From Fulvia fulva (taxonomy: Eukaryota; Ascomycota; Dothideomycetes; Mycosphaerellales; Mycosphaerellaceae), in the NCBI RefSeq assembly GCF_020509005.1, contig NC_063012.1, positions 8,370,001-8,434,000 on the forward strand: a stretch of 64,000 nt of DNA, in the 5' to 3' direction. This document shows positions 10,687-20,857 of this stretch, piece after piece. The notes beneath the pieces are model-generated. The model was not told the DNA's origin. It saw only the letters and a program-made list of their open reading frames with translations, and did no database searches. Made by a program: the position numbers and the translations under genes. Within the stretch, counting starts at the first letter, position 1, and each line of letters opens with the position of its first letter.

Positions 10687-11130
10687 TTCGCATAGAGAGA
10701 ACATTATAGATGCCACTTTAGATCTCCCCTTTTTGAGCATTATCAACACGCGGTGTTGAGCCTCATATCGCTATAAACGACTTGTGCGAAGTCCGCACGC
10801 GCTCCGCGCGAGCACTGCCGTTACTGTCTCGGCAGCGCTTTGCAGCAAGAATGAACCGATCTGCAAACGACCTTTAGACCGCGATCCCGGTCCTTAGCAC
10901 CCGTCTCCGCAGAACGTCTAGCAAGGGCTTCGAGCTAGACTAAGGCCCTGTGTCGTTGCACAGGTTCTAACCACTTTTGACAATCAAAAGCACGAGCCCA
11001 CTGCGTACCGTAAGTTCTAGCTACGTTGTTTAATCCGGGTATGTATAAGCTGTATAAAGGCCGCAAAAAAGTTCTGCTAGCCTTAGGATATCGCACGAAC
11101 GTTGACATCGCAAGCTACTAAAAACTAGGC
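10687..11130. other. gene-free spacer inside the repeat island
   Basis: No usable reading frame on either strand. A 15-bp palindrome (CAACACGCGGTGTTG) occurs near 10747. Probably decayed repeat sequence, though I cannot identify the family. Confidence 0.4.
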
Positions 11131-11262
11131 TAACATCTGCAAGGGTCAGACTGGATCCTCAGTCCCTCACCGAACTGCAAGCGCGCGGGTATATCCTCTC
11201 ACGACCAGGATATGTTCGCTGTCGGAGCGGCGTATTCTCCAGTTTGACCCTTGCAGATGTTA
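11131..11262. mobile_element. mariner-like MITE (TA-flanked, 23-bp inverted repeats)
   Basis: The core spans 11133-11260 (128 bp) and is flanked by TA at 11131-11132 and 11261-11262. The left end reads ACATCTGCAAGGGTCAGACT..., and the right end is its reverse complement with one mismatch over 23 bp. TA duplication plus a short internal region fits a non-autonomous Tc1/mariner element. No coding potential. Confidence 0.75.
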
Positions 11263-11839
11263 TAACGAGTATCCCAGAGCTTTCCGAGGTTGCCGTAGCT
11301 CAAAAAAGCGACTCCTGGTCGGGACTAGGAGTCTATCGCGAATCTAACGCCAACGCAGTGCTCCGTGCTCACCTCCTAGCCTTGAAGCCTGTTTTAAGGA
11401 TTGGATTTTGACGTTAGAGCAACGATACAGGGCCTAAGGAAGTTAGCGACTCTGAATGGTCAAACCCAAATGTGATCTGGCGAGTGCGGGAGTTGCCAAA
11501 AGACCATGACATGCCTCTATTCGCAACGCTTGGTTCAGATCTTTCCGCTCCTTCTCGAGACCTTTGCACGCTCTCCAAGCGTTCGAAGCAGGGGAGCAAC
11601 AGCTTTTTCTCTTGGCCTGGAAAGATATGTTGCGAGCAATCTCTCGACCCCAGGACACCATCTGGGTCCTACCCTGGGAGGAAGCCAACGCGCCATATAA
11701 GCGTTGGTGCTCGACCTAAACGACATCCATAGATGATAGACCCAGCAAGGTGTCCAAAACTGCCTTCTAGTAGACGAAATCCCGGGAACCGACGACTTTC
11801 AACCTCTGCTACATTATACACCGCACGTCATACATCGAC
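11263..11839. other. gene-free flank of the repeat island
   Basis: This holds an imperfect hairpin near 11310-11333 (GACTCCTGGTC / GACTAGGAGTC) and overlapping short frames at 11414-11732 without motifs. It is promoter-proximal to the rhodopsin-domain gene at its right end. Confidence 0.4.
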
Positions 11840-13100
11840 ATGCCATCAACGGAACAACTCGTCAAAATCTTCGCAAAGTTGACAAAAGCGCCAAATGTTA
11901 CCCAAGGCCCTCTCCTCCTAAAGGTACTCTGGACCCTTCTCGCCTTCTCCATCATCATCGTCGCCCTCCGTATCTGGACAAAACTCCAACGCGCCCACCG
12001 CCTCTACTACGATGATGTCCTCATGGTCGCGGCACTGCTTGTGGGAATCGTCCACGCCGTCATGGTCACCGTGGCGATCTCCAAGGGCTTCGGTCGGCAT
12101 ATAATCCACCTGTCCATTCCGCAAATCGAAGGAACGATGAAGTACGGCGCGCTGTCGTTGATGTTTGGCTGGCTATCCCCTATGCTCGGACGGGTAGCTT
12201 TCTGTTGTACCATCTTTTACCTCACCAAGACGGACTCTCGCGTTTGGATCTGGCCGATCTGGGTCTTCATCGTAATGCAGGTGGCCGTGAATGTAGTGGG
12301 GGTTGTGGTGTTCTATGTCCAGTGTGGGACGGAGTTGGATATTTTCTGGCACGTGCAGAAGCAACTCAACTACGAGAAGTTCTGCTGGGATCCAAGGATT
12401 CAAACGGATTATCAGTATCTGATGGGGGCCGTCAATACGGTTACAGACTGCTTCCTAGCTGTCATCCCGGCTATCTTGATCGAAAATACCAAGCTATCGA
12501 GGAAAGCTAAGACGACGTTGTGGTTCTTACTTTGCCTGAGTACCCTGTAAGTATCATCCAATCGACTCTCTCCACTCTCAGGACTATCTTCTAACGACAC
12601 GTGATTCTGCTAGGGCAATGATCTCCTCCATAGTCAAAACCTACGAGGCCAAAATGCTCAGCGAAGTAACCGACTACACCTATAACCTCTGCTCTTATGT
12701 GATATGGGTCTCTGTCGAAATCAACATCGTCATCATCACCGCCTCCATCCCATTCCTCCGACCCTTGTTCAAGCGACCCCGCCTCCCGGTGTCCCGCCCT
12801 GGGACTCGCAACCGCCTTGATGCTGCGCCGCCCTCTTGGAGGTCGCATATTCAGTTAGGAAGTGCGCTCAGTACGAAGAACAGTTCGAGGATCAAGGTCC
12901 ATGAACATTCAACGCAGAGCGCGAGTGTGTCGAGTCTTGATGCGATTTTTGGGACGACTACGACCGAGGAGATCGAGGGCATCACGGTTACGAGGGAGGT
13001 GCAAGTTAGTTACGAGAAGCTTGATGCGCCGTCTGTGCATGCGGCGCTAGTCGGGCTTGTGCAGGGAGAAATGGCAAATCCTGGGTTGGCGAGGAGGTAG
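11840..13100 (+). CDS. fungal rhodopsin-domain integral membrane protein
   Basis: Exons 11840-12546 and 12614-13100 join in LSTL|AMISSIVKTYEAK, giving 397 aa. Seven hydrophobic segments fit the fungal rhodopsin-like domain (PF20684 type): VLWTLLAFSIIIVALRIW, VLMVAALLVGIVHAVMV, then segments around residues 100-210, and a last one near VWVSVEINIVIITASIPFL. The conserved YYDD after TM1 and the F-Y-L-T-K and W-D-P-R loop residues are typical. These proteins do not bind retinal. They are abundant in plant-associated ascomycetes, some related to PTH11-type receptors. The C-terminal ~110 residues are a cytosolic Ser/Thr-rich tail. Ligand unknown. Confidence 0.88.
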
Positions 13101-13144
13101 TGTACGATGTAAGATGTGTATATGTTGGGTACGAAGTTATGATA

Positions 13145-13746
13145 CTATGACATCGTGATCGCTGCGCCTGCGACTCCGATCACGAGACCTCCTGGGCCTG
13201 AGATGCGTTTGTCCGGACCGTCGTTTAGGATGCCTTCGGATCGCCAGCGGTCGTTGAGATCGAGTTGCTTTCGGATCCATTCTGCTCTTCCTTCAGGTGG
13301 TACGATCACATCAGACCGGAAGTTCCCGTCTTCACCTTTGATCCAGTACTTAGATAATCCCCGCGAGACATGGCAACCACTTTAATCTCAACATCATTAT
13401 CGTGCTCGAGTTTGCTGAGGAGACTTCTCTTCTTGGGCGCTGGGGATTGTGGGGCGTAGTCAGAGACTTTGATGGGAATGCGCACCATGCTGGTGTCGGT
13501 GTAGCCAGGAGGGAGGAGGTTGACACCGCCGGCGTTAGTCAGACCCATGCCGCCTTGGCTGTACATCATGCTCGTGTAGCTGTCGTATTGTTGGCGGGGA
13601 ATGGGCTGGCCGGTGAGGGTTGTGCGTTGTTCATTGTTGTTGTGGTTGACAAGGGTGGCTGTTGTGAATGCCGTGTCGTTGGAGAGGGATGACGCAGTGG
13701 ATGCCGTGTCGCTGGAGGCTCCATTTTGGTTACTACTTGCAGACAT
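13145..13746 (-). pseudogene. conserved fungal protein with a single-base frameshift
   Basis: The frame starts at 13746 with a Ser/Asn-rich N-terminus, continues to KKRSLLSKLEHDNDVEIKVV and AMSRGDYL, then loses frame at about 13351. The next frame resumes at once with KYWIKGEDGNF, then WIRKQLDLNDRW and EGILNDGPDKR, and stops at 13145. Fungal proteins of this type typically read GEYLKYF/W across this point, so the gap is one missing A in CTAAAG (here CTAAG). If read through it would encode about 200 aa. There is no room for an intron at the break. The cause is either a real deletion or an assembly error. Function unknown. Confidence 0.6.
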
Positions 13747-14397
13747 GTTGGCGATGGAGATATGGGTGTGTCTTCTGTAGGACCGCTGTCGTTCAAGTTG
13801 GTCTCGACGTGGTACATGTAAAGTCCAGCCTGTAGGGCTGAGCTCGTACCGCAGATCGCACGCTTGTCTGCTTCAATCGTACTTTATCCATCCTCTCGCG
13901 GGGCTGAGCAGTTTGGAAATGGAAACATTCCCAGATCTTTCTGTAGGGTGACACCAGAGAATGTACCTTCCACCATCAGAATAGAGGACGCAAGCAAAGT
14001 CAAGCTCAGCTGCGTGAAATGTCGTTGGCTGGCTCAATGCTTGTGGCTATACGGCGTGGCAGTGATCTGCTGCCACAGCCATGATGGCGCCGTCTGTTCC
14101 TGACGGCAATGCCGTCGATTCGCTGCTTTAGCCGTGGGAGCTTCGTGCCGCATTGTCAATAAGGGCTATCAATCACATGATGGGATACTGCAGAGGCTTG
14201 TTTGGGGATGAAGGAACACATGTATTGTTGACCTCGGACATGTGTTGTCAGCTGGTATGCAGCTAGTCTTAACGCTCCACCAATCAGACGTGATGTTTCT
14301 AGGCGGAGTGACCTTCGACACCTACAGTATCCAGTACACATCAGCCGCTGTCACCTTCCTCCCGCGGTGTGATTAGCGAGTCTCGTGAGCCAAGTCT

Positions 14398-14429
<32 letters not shown>

Positions 14430-14771
14430 TGTGTCTGTCTGTTGGGTGACTTGTGTCAGGTCTTGTCTCAGACGACATCTCGTGCCTCGAGCTCCACTCT
14501 CCACCACAGCTTTGGCCAGGCTCCATGAGGGGCACCACACTCCGACCCGATCTCCGTTGATATCAACATCACCACTTGACCAGGGCATCGATTGAAGCAT
14601 ATGGTCGTTTTCAACATTACTCTGGTCAGTGCAATAAGACAGCCTGAGCCGTGGTGTGGATCCTGAAAGAGTGACCGAAACACTTATACCGCATTATCGG
14701 TAGTGCTGTACATAGGAGGACCGCGTACGCCACAACAACCCGCCAGCACGAGAACGGATGAGGACTCCACG
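13747..14771. other. intergenic, 1 kb
   Basis: Upstream of the septin-like gene. Apart from a trinucleotide repeat at 14398-14427 nothing is recognisable. Confidence 0.5.
14398..14427. repeat. (TCG)10 microsatellite
   Basis: Ten uninterrupted TCG units, continued by imperfect TCT/GTGTCTGTCTG sequence. Non-coding in my annotation. Confidence 0.95.
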
Positions 14772-17195
14772 ATGAGCTCGATACACGGCCCCCATGCGCG
14801 AGACGGGAAGGTGAAGAAGAACGCGGCGATTCCGCCTTCGCTGCATCAACGTGAGCCGTCAGGACCGACCACCTTCTTCCTGAAGACGGAGAAGGAGTTG
14901 GAGAAAGAGAAGCAGAAGCAGAAGACTGCACAAAGAGGTCGGAAAGCCTCGCGAAGCTCGATAGCGTCAGAAGAACAAAAGACACCCAATGCCAGCACAG
15001 TCATGGCCGAAAGCTCGTTTGGCGTCCAGAGTCTGGATGACACGATCAACTCGGTATTCCATGCGGCAGGGGCCACTTTGTCACGGACGGCAAGCAACAG
15101 CAGCGAACTGTCGTCCGTGAATGGCGACGACCCGCACGCGACACTACGCAAGCAGCGCCGAGCGGGCAACCGCGTTCACCCAACTATATTAGCCACTGGC
15201 CAACGCATCCTTTCATCAGAGAGATCGCCATCGCAGCGAGCTTCTGTTGTTTCGCCTCCCTCTAAATTAAACACAGACTCTCCACAGAGAAAGGGCGTTC
15301 GAAGAAGCTCCGCCACATCCTCGATTAACATGAGCCAACCACTGACGCCCATCCGATTGAGTCCGCATCCACATTCCGCGACACCTAGTACACCTCGATC
15401 TACATCGCCAAAGTCTTTCAGGCTGAGCGATGAGGAAGTCAGCATCGCTAGTGGAAGTCTTGCCGATGAGTCTAACAGCCAGGCAGTCCTCTCTGACGAT
15501 GAAGACAATGATATGGTACCAGTTCGGCGAATGCCGCAACTCGTCATGCCCAGCTTAGCAATGCCCTCGAGAAGGCCTTTCACGGAGCAGGGGCGGCGGA
15601 TGGGACGGGCGAAGATCATGGTCCTCGGTCCAAAGGGTATCGGAAAGTCAAGCTTCATCAACAGTGTGTTTCGAACGTCTGAGCACATTGTTCATGTCGA
15701 CCAGGTGGCGCAAACTTCGTCAAGTCAGACATCACTCGCAACAAACACAGAAAACTACAACAACCCTTCTACATTCACCGAAATTCTGGCATCGACCAGG
15801 CCTTACCCTTCCTGGTGGACTGATGCTGAACGCAGTCGAAGTCTGCATAGGCGATCCAGCATCGGCGAAGGCGTACTCGAACGGAACCTGACCTTCATTG
15901 ATACACCGCCACTGGACGACGATGACTCCGTACAAAGGGTGCTCGACCATGTCAAGCTTGGCTTGCGACGTGCTTCCAGCTTCGAAAGTTTGAGTGATAG
16001 TGAGATTGTGAGCCTGCTTGGGGGAGAAGGCGGCGTTCAGATTGATGCTATCGTGTACCTTTTTGATCCGACACCTCTCGAGGGCGCCAGTCCTGCACAC
16101 TGGGGCAGCGAGCTGCATACGAAATTGCTACAGGACCTTTGCCGCTGGACAAATTTCATCCCGGTCATTGGTCGCGCGGACACTGTAAACCCAGAGCAGC
16201 TGTTCACAAGGAAGACTCAGCTCACACAAATGCTGGGCTCGCTCTTGTCCGAGTCATATCAGCTCAGCAGTGCCAGCGATGAAGTCACGCCCACTGAGCC
16301 CTTTGCGATATCATCAGCGCTGGATGATGATGCCGAAACAATCGATGCTAGCATACTCATGTCTTCACAGTACCTGCAGCCGCTTGCGCCAAGTGAGCTA
16401 GGAACGCTGGTCGACCTGCTCTTGACGCCTCACAACATTGCCAGGATGCGACACGAATCTGCTACAAAGTTTGTGACCTGGAGACAAGAAAATCTCCAAG
16501 CTCTCACTACACAATCTTCCTTCATTCGATCACAGAGTCCAGGAGTTACCAGTACTGGCAGTCTCTTGGAGGACCCGAGTAAGGTCCTTGTGCCCCACTC
16601 AACCTCTAGATACTTTCGCGCGCCATCATCTACGAGTTCAGACCGGTACGCGTTAGCAAACAACGGAGTCGGAGCATCCGAGCAAGCGCTGGCGCAGTAT
16701 AACGAGCAGACGCAACCGTCAGAACCATGCCGTCAAGTGCGAATCGCGAAATGGGCGCAAGAATTGAAGCGTAGTCTCGACAACGAGCGCCGAAAGTACA
16801 TTCAAATGTATACTACCCGATCGAACACACCAAGTTCTGACGAGAGCGAGAAACAGCTGATGACTGCAGACGCCATTCGCCGACCCAAAGCTGGTCGTCT
16901 CGGTGGTGACTTGGGCTTCATTGATCCCCGCGACCCGCTAGGAGTCCTTGCCTTCGGTCAGACTTTCAGAAGAGGGGGCTTTGTCCTCCTACAAGTCGTC
17001 GGTGGCTGTGGGCTGCTCGGTGCCGTGGCATATTGGGTCATGAGGAACTGGACAGATGTGCAGGAGTACTTTGGCATTTCGCAGCCTGCTGGTGTGATCA
17101 ACGCTGCAGCTGTCCCTGCGCCTACGCAAAGGTCATTGTTCTCGGACTGGTTGGATGACAGTGCTGTCAGGAGTTTCTTTGGTTGGACACGCTGA
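14772..17195 (+). CDS. septin-like GTPase with C-terminal membrane anchor
   Basis: Single exon, 807 aa from the ATG at 14772 (an earlier in-frame ATG at 14703 looks like leader). Residues 1-280 are Ser/Thr/Pro-rich and basic. A septin-type G domain follows: P-loop GPKGIGKSS near residue 290, a switch II segment LTFIDTPPL where septins have DTPG, and IGRADT in place of the AKAD guanine-specificity motif. About 20 hydrophobic residues near 736-757 (FVLLQVVGGCGLLGAVAYW) form one C-terminal transmembrane helix, absent from classical septins. A short 50-residue tail follows. I infer a membrane-bound septin-related GTPase; whether it polymerises or hydrolyses GTP is uncertain given the altered G3 and G4 motifs. 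Confidence 0.8.
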   Translation: MSSIHGPHARDGKVKKNAAIPPSLHQREPSGPTTFFLKTEKELEKEKQKQKTAQRGRKASRSSIASEEQKTPNASTVMAESSFGVQSLDDTINSVFHAAGATLSRTASNSSELSSVNGDDPHATLRKQRRAGNRVHPTILATGQRILSSERSPSQRASVVSPPSKLNTDSPQRKGVRRSSATSSINMSQPLTPIRLSPHPHSATPSTPRSTSPKSFRLSDEEVSIASGSLADESNSQAVLSDDEDNDMVPVRRMPQLVMPSLAMPSRRPFTEQGRRMGRAKIMVLGPKGIGKSSFINSVFRTSEHIVHVDQVAQTSSSQTSLATNTENYNNPSTFTEILASTRPYPSWWTDAERSRSLHRRSSIGEGVLERNLTFIDTPPLDDDDSVQRVLDHVKLGLRRASSFESLSDSEIVSLLGGEGGVQIDAIVYLFDPTPLEGASPAHWGSELHTKLLQDLCRWTNFIPVIGRADTVNPEQLFTRKTQLTQMLGSLLSESYQLSSASDEVTPTEPFAISSALDDDAETIDASILMSSQYLQPLAPSELGTLVDLLLTPHNIARMRHESATKFVTWRQENLQALTTQSSFIRSQSPGVTSTGSLLEDPSKVLVPHSTSRYFRAPSSTSSDRYALANNGVGASEQALAQYNEQTQPSEPCRQVRIAKWAQELKRSLDNERRKYIQMYTTRSNTPSSDESEKQLMTADAIRRPKAGRLGGDLGFIDPRDPLGVLAFGQTFRRGGFVLLQVVGGCGLLGAVAYWVMRNWTDVQEYFGISQPAGVINAAAVPAPTQRSLFSDWLDDSAVRSFFGWTR

Positions 17196-17566
17196 AGTGA
17201 AGTCCATGCATGATGCATTTAAGGTGTGATGAGGTAACGATGTTTTTTTAATGCGATGCGACGAGTCTTTTGTTTGAGATACCATGATTTGATGCGGGAT
17301 TGCATAGGGAAGGGGCTTAGCATGTGAGAGAGATACCATACCAACTCAGTTTTCTTTATATCGGCCTTTGGGCATCGACGTCTTTCATGTCTGCCAATGT
17401 GTTCCGAGCATTGATGCTCGTCAATGTCATTTTGCACCAAATGCCGTTGATCATTGACGGCAGACCAGACCATCAAACAGACTTAAGACCTCGTCACCGT
17501 CACGAATACATGAAGAGACTCGTCATGATTCAGTCGGACGCCTTTACGACACACCTCATTACAACA
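17196..17566. other. intergenic
   Basis: 3' region of the septin-like gene and upstream region of the next gene. No independent gene seen. Confidence 0.5.
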
Positions 17567-18376
17567 ATGACTGAAGATATGGATGAAGCCTACAGAACTC
17601 CGACCGGACCACCTTCCCGCCACAGCGACGAGTCGGCTAATAGCGATGCGTCTTCAAGCGTTCTTGCTTCAAGCCATCCCTGTCCTTCACCTCATGACCT
17701 CGATCGACACGTCGTCCGCCCAATGTGAGGCCTGGCCCTCATTGATGGCGCCTGAGGTCTCGCGACTCGGTCTCGTTGATCGGCGACGCCAGCAAACAAG
17801 ATCAGCAGCCATAAGATGGCTGCACGCCCTTCTACTATGCATCCACCCCATCCACTACTTCCGCAGACATCATTGAGCATCGTCATGGAAGCAGAAGGCG
17901 CAACCGGAACGGCATGGTCCTCGAAGTGCCCCAATCCACCTGTTAACAACAGTATCATAGCACCAACCACTCGCACGTCCGCACACTCCGGCCATTGGCA
18001 CTGGAAAGGTGCACCCTCCACTCCGCCGCCTGTTCAAAATGCATCATTCCTGAGAGCATCCGTAAGCAGACCTTCTTTCGCCTCAGACGATGTCTTCAGC
18101 CCACTTCATCGAGAGAGACAGCCCCTGTCAAACAATGCCATCGACCCGGCCAGGACCTATGGCGGACGCTTCAGCAACTCTGAGGCTCAGCGTGCGTCTC
18201 CCGGTACTCCCTCCTCGCACGGATCCTGTGCCATCTACACAGATTCCGAAAGTGATGACTCGCGTTCCAGGAATGTGCCTCTTCGGAATCAGAAATGGAT
18301 CTGGTGGCTAGCTCTGCTGGCGTTCCTCTGTCTCTGCAGTTTCGTAATCCTAGCCTGGTGGATAGCGAAGCATTGA
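17567..18376 (+). CDS. tail-anchored hypothetical protein
   Basis: Proposed exons are 17567-17724 and 17806-18376 (242 aa), joined by an 81-bp GTGAGG...CAG intron that removes two in-frame stops. A single-exon alternative starting at 17816 gives 186 aa. Most of the protein is polar and Ser/Pro-rich. Residues just before the end form one strong hydrophobic helix (WIWWLALLAFLCLCSFVILA) followed by WWIAKH, so a tail-anchored, cytosol-facing membrane protein is likely. No domain recognised. Confidence 0.5.
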
Positions 18377-18397
18377 CGCGACTCATAGAGTGATCGC

Positions 18398-18727
18398 TCA
18401 TGCTTCAACTCTGTGAACAATTCCCACAACTTTGATCCCTCCTCCATTCGTCGTACAATGGCAAATTCCAATTGGGTCGGTCGTCGTTACGAAACGCCTG
18501 CAGATCCTTCTGTTAGTAAGGTCCATGTCTCCAAGGGCAATTGCTAGCGCAGCGTTTGCTTCGCGTCGACTGTCGTATACCGCGATACAGGCGCTGTTGG
18601 GAACGAAGCCTTCCGGGTCAGGGTTGGTGAAGTCGTGGATGGAGATGTGGTATTGGTATGGGGGCTCGGTGAGATTCAGGAGGATCATGATGGACCTGGC
18701 GGCATCGTAGAGGAAGGAGGTCGCCAT
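18398..18727 (-). CDS. small hypothetical protein
   Basis: Intronless 109-residue frame with a coherent composition (SIMILLNLTEPPYQYHISI, then DSRREANAALAIALGDMD) and no signal peptide. It converges tail-to-tail with the preceding gene. No family recognised; it could be a chance frame. Confidence 0.4.
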   Translation of the reverse strand: MATSFLYDAARSIMILLNLTEPPYQYHISIHDFTNPDPEGFVPNSACIAVYDSRREANAALAIALGDMDLTNRRICRRFVTTTDPIGICHCTTNGGGIKVVGIVHRVEA

Positions 18728-19057
18728 TGAGATGGTGGTTCATGGTTCGCTTTCATAAATGAGGCGATCTGGGCTCGCCAGTATGAGCATATCTGTGTTT
18801 GCTTTTGATCGTGAAGAGTGTCTCGCTTTCAGCCAGGTGGTCGGAATGTCTAGCAATGGAGAAGAGCGATAAAAAACACCTGAGCTCACGAAGTCGTGAA
18901 GAATGTCTCAGCTGTGTGAGTTAGTAGGTGCTGGCGGTGAAGAATGGTAAGACACGGCGTTTGCGATAGTGAATAGTGCGCGAGACGATGCCGACACATG
19001 TAGGCATTTCATACCATACCAGCATATCTACATATCCCTTTCCTCAGTACCCTTTCT
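18728..19057. other. intergenic
   Basis: Nothing recognisable. Confidence 0.5.
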
Positions 19058-19363
19058 CTAAGAAGAAGAGAATGCCACATCTCCACTGATGATCACGGGA
19101 TCCTTATCAGCAAAGTTTGGTACATCGCCCAAAACTTCCTTCGCCTCTGGGCTGCTAGCAGCATTCTGGAAGTCCTGCAGCGACCCCCATTCAAGGGAAG
19201 CCTGGACCGCGTAGGGAGCGTCGTTGTCGAAGTAGATGACTCTCCAGGACTTGAGGCCGAACTTGGCCCACTTCTCTTGGACCAAGGGCATGTGTGTGGA
19301 CTTGTAGTAGTCTTTGTTGAAGTTGACGCCCTGGGGGTAGACTACGGTGGTGGTTGCGCCCAT
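19058..19363 (-). CDS. EthD-domain protein
   Basis: 101 aa, single coding exon. The start at 19363 gives MGATTTVVYPQGVNFNKDYY, and the family hallmark (D/N)YY..THMPLVQEKW follows directly, so no longer N-terminus is needed. EthD domains are small ferredoxin-like dimeric alpha+beta barrels; fungal members include dehydratases, cyclases and many uncharacterised proteins. A GTAAGT...TTCGCAG intron lies upstream at about 19410-19480. Splicing it brings an in-frame stop, so it is a 5' UTR intron and not coding. Substrate unknown. Confidence 0.8.
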   Translation of the reverse strand: MGATTTVVYPQGVNFNKDYYKSTHMPLVQEKWAKFGLKSWRVIYFDNDAPYAVQASLEWGSLQDFQNAASSPEAKEVLGDVPNFADKDPVIISGDVAFSSS

Positions 19364-19976
19364 GGTTGCAGTGTGTACTGGTGGTGATACTTGGGGAGTT
19401 GCTAGTCTTTGGAGTCTGCGAAGGGACTGGGCGTTAGCATAGGTGTGATTGTAAGATTGGGTGGTCGGCGCGGACTTACGGCTTCTTTTTCGGTTACAGT
19501 GTCTGCTCTGGATGTTTCCAAGTGTTGCGTACTTGACTGCATCGGCGGAGGCCAGAAGGGTCAATACTTATATCTCATCAAGGTCCCCGGAAGCTCTATC
19601 GTCAGTGCCCCGCTCTGGACTGGCGTCTGAAGACGCACGTGAGACGATCCCGACGCGGACCCCACCTTGGAAGGCATGATGGTTCGTGAATGGGAACTGC
19701 CATACACCCGAAGCTCTGCTGCTGCAAGAGTGGCGGGACGTCGGTATCGCTCTCGCCGGCTCACGACATGTTGAGCTCGTGTCGACGCGCTTGGGAGCTG
19801 AGTAGAGCTTGATGTAGTCTGTAGAAAATGCCGACCTCCTGCAGCACAGACGTTGTCGTCGCGCAGGGATCGTGCCTGCCAAACTCAACATGACACCCCA
19901 CACCCCGCGCCGAACTTCGGCCCCTTCGTCTTCCACGCGACTCTCTCTAGAAACATCAACCGCCATACCTCCAAAA
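19364..19976. other. divergent promoter region
   Basis: Shared upstream region of the EthD (-) and NudC (+) genes, containing the EthD 5' UTR intron. Confidence 0.5.
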
Positions 19977-20621
19977 ATGGCTGACGATCGACCAGCATCG
20001 CCAACGCCTGAAGAGCGAAAGAAGCTTGACGAGGAAGCCAAAAAGCGTGAAAATGAAGAACAAAGCAAACTTCCGTACAAATGGACACAAACAATCGCCG
20101 ACGTCGATCTGGTCTCGCCAGTGCCAGGCAACCTGAAAGGCAAGGACTTTGATGTGAAGATCACCAAGACCACTCTCAAAGCCGGCATAAAAGGACAAGA
20201 GCCAATAATCGATGTATGTAGCACAGCTCACCCCACTACTCTCGAGATCCTCGCTGACTAACAAACCCCTCAGGGCACTCTCCCACACCCCATCGACCTC
20301 GACGAATCCGCCTGGACGCTCGAGACCTCCCCGTCTGGCAAAGAGCTCAACATCCACCTCCAAAAGGTCAACACCATGGAATGGTGGCCGCACGTCATCA
20401 CCTCTGCGCCCAAAATCGACACGTCGAAAATCCAGCCTGAGAATTCAAAACTGAGCGATTTGGAGGGCGAGACGCGCACGATGGTCGAGAAGATGATGTA
20501 TGATCAGCAGCAGAAGGAGATGGGAAAACCTACCAGTGATGAACAGAAGAAGATGGATATGTTGAAAAAGTTTCAGGAACAGCATCCGGAGATGGACTTT
20601 TCGAATGCGAAGATCTCGTGA
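19977..20621 (+). CDS. nudC: nuclear movement protein NudC (CS/p23 domain)
   Basis: Exons 19977-20213 and 20274-20621 give 194 aa. The N-terminus is charged ([19 protein letters not shown], probably coiled coil). A CS domain follows, with [40 protein letters not shown] and, after the intron, [18 protein letters not shown] and EWWPHVI. The C-terminus has the NudC-specific tail [20 protein letters not shown] ... [16 protein letters not shown]. In Aspergillus NudC is a Hsp90-linked co-chaperone of the dynein/LIS1 pathway needed for nuclear migration and wall deposition. Length is normal for a fungal NudC. Confidence 0.95.
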
Positions 20622-20857
20622 GCGGGAAGGCCATGCTGAAGGCTCAGTCGGGAGAGGTGAGAGGCAGAGGGGTGCGTCTTGCGATGCGTGCAATACTGGG
20701 AAGTTCAGTGCGCTACTGGACTTCGTGGCTGTCGAAGAGCTCGCTGGCAGTGCACCCATATTGTGAAGCGCTATGCTGTGCAAAATCGACAAGGCTATGC
20801 AAAGATACCCAATACGATGCAACAATTCACCCCACTCACTGGGCATCCCCTTTACCT

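Noticed and set aside
19568..20224. 218-codon minus-strand frame opposite nudC
   Set aside because: It is antisense to a clear NudC protein and has no homology-like pattern.
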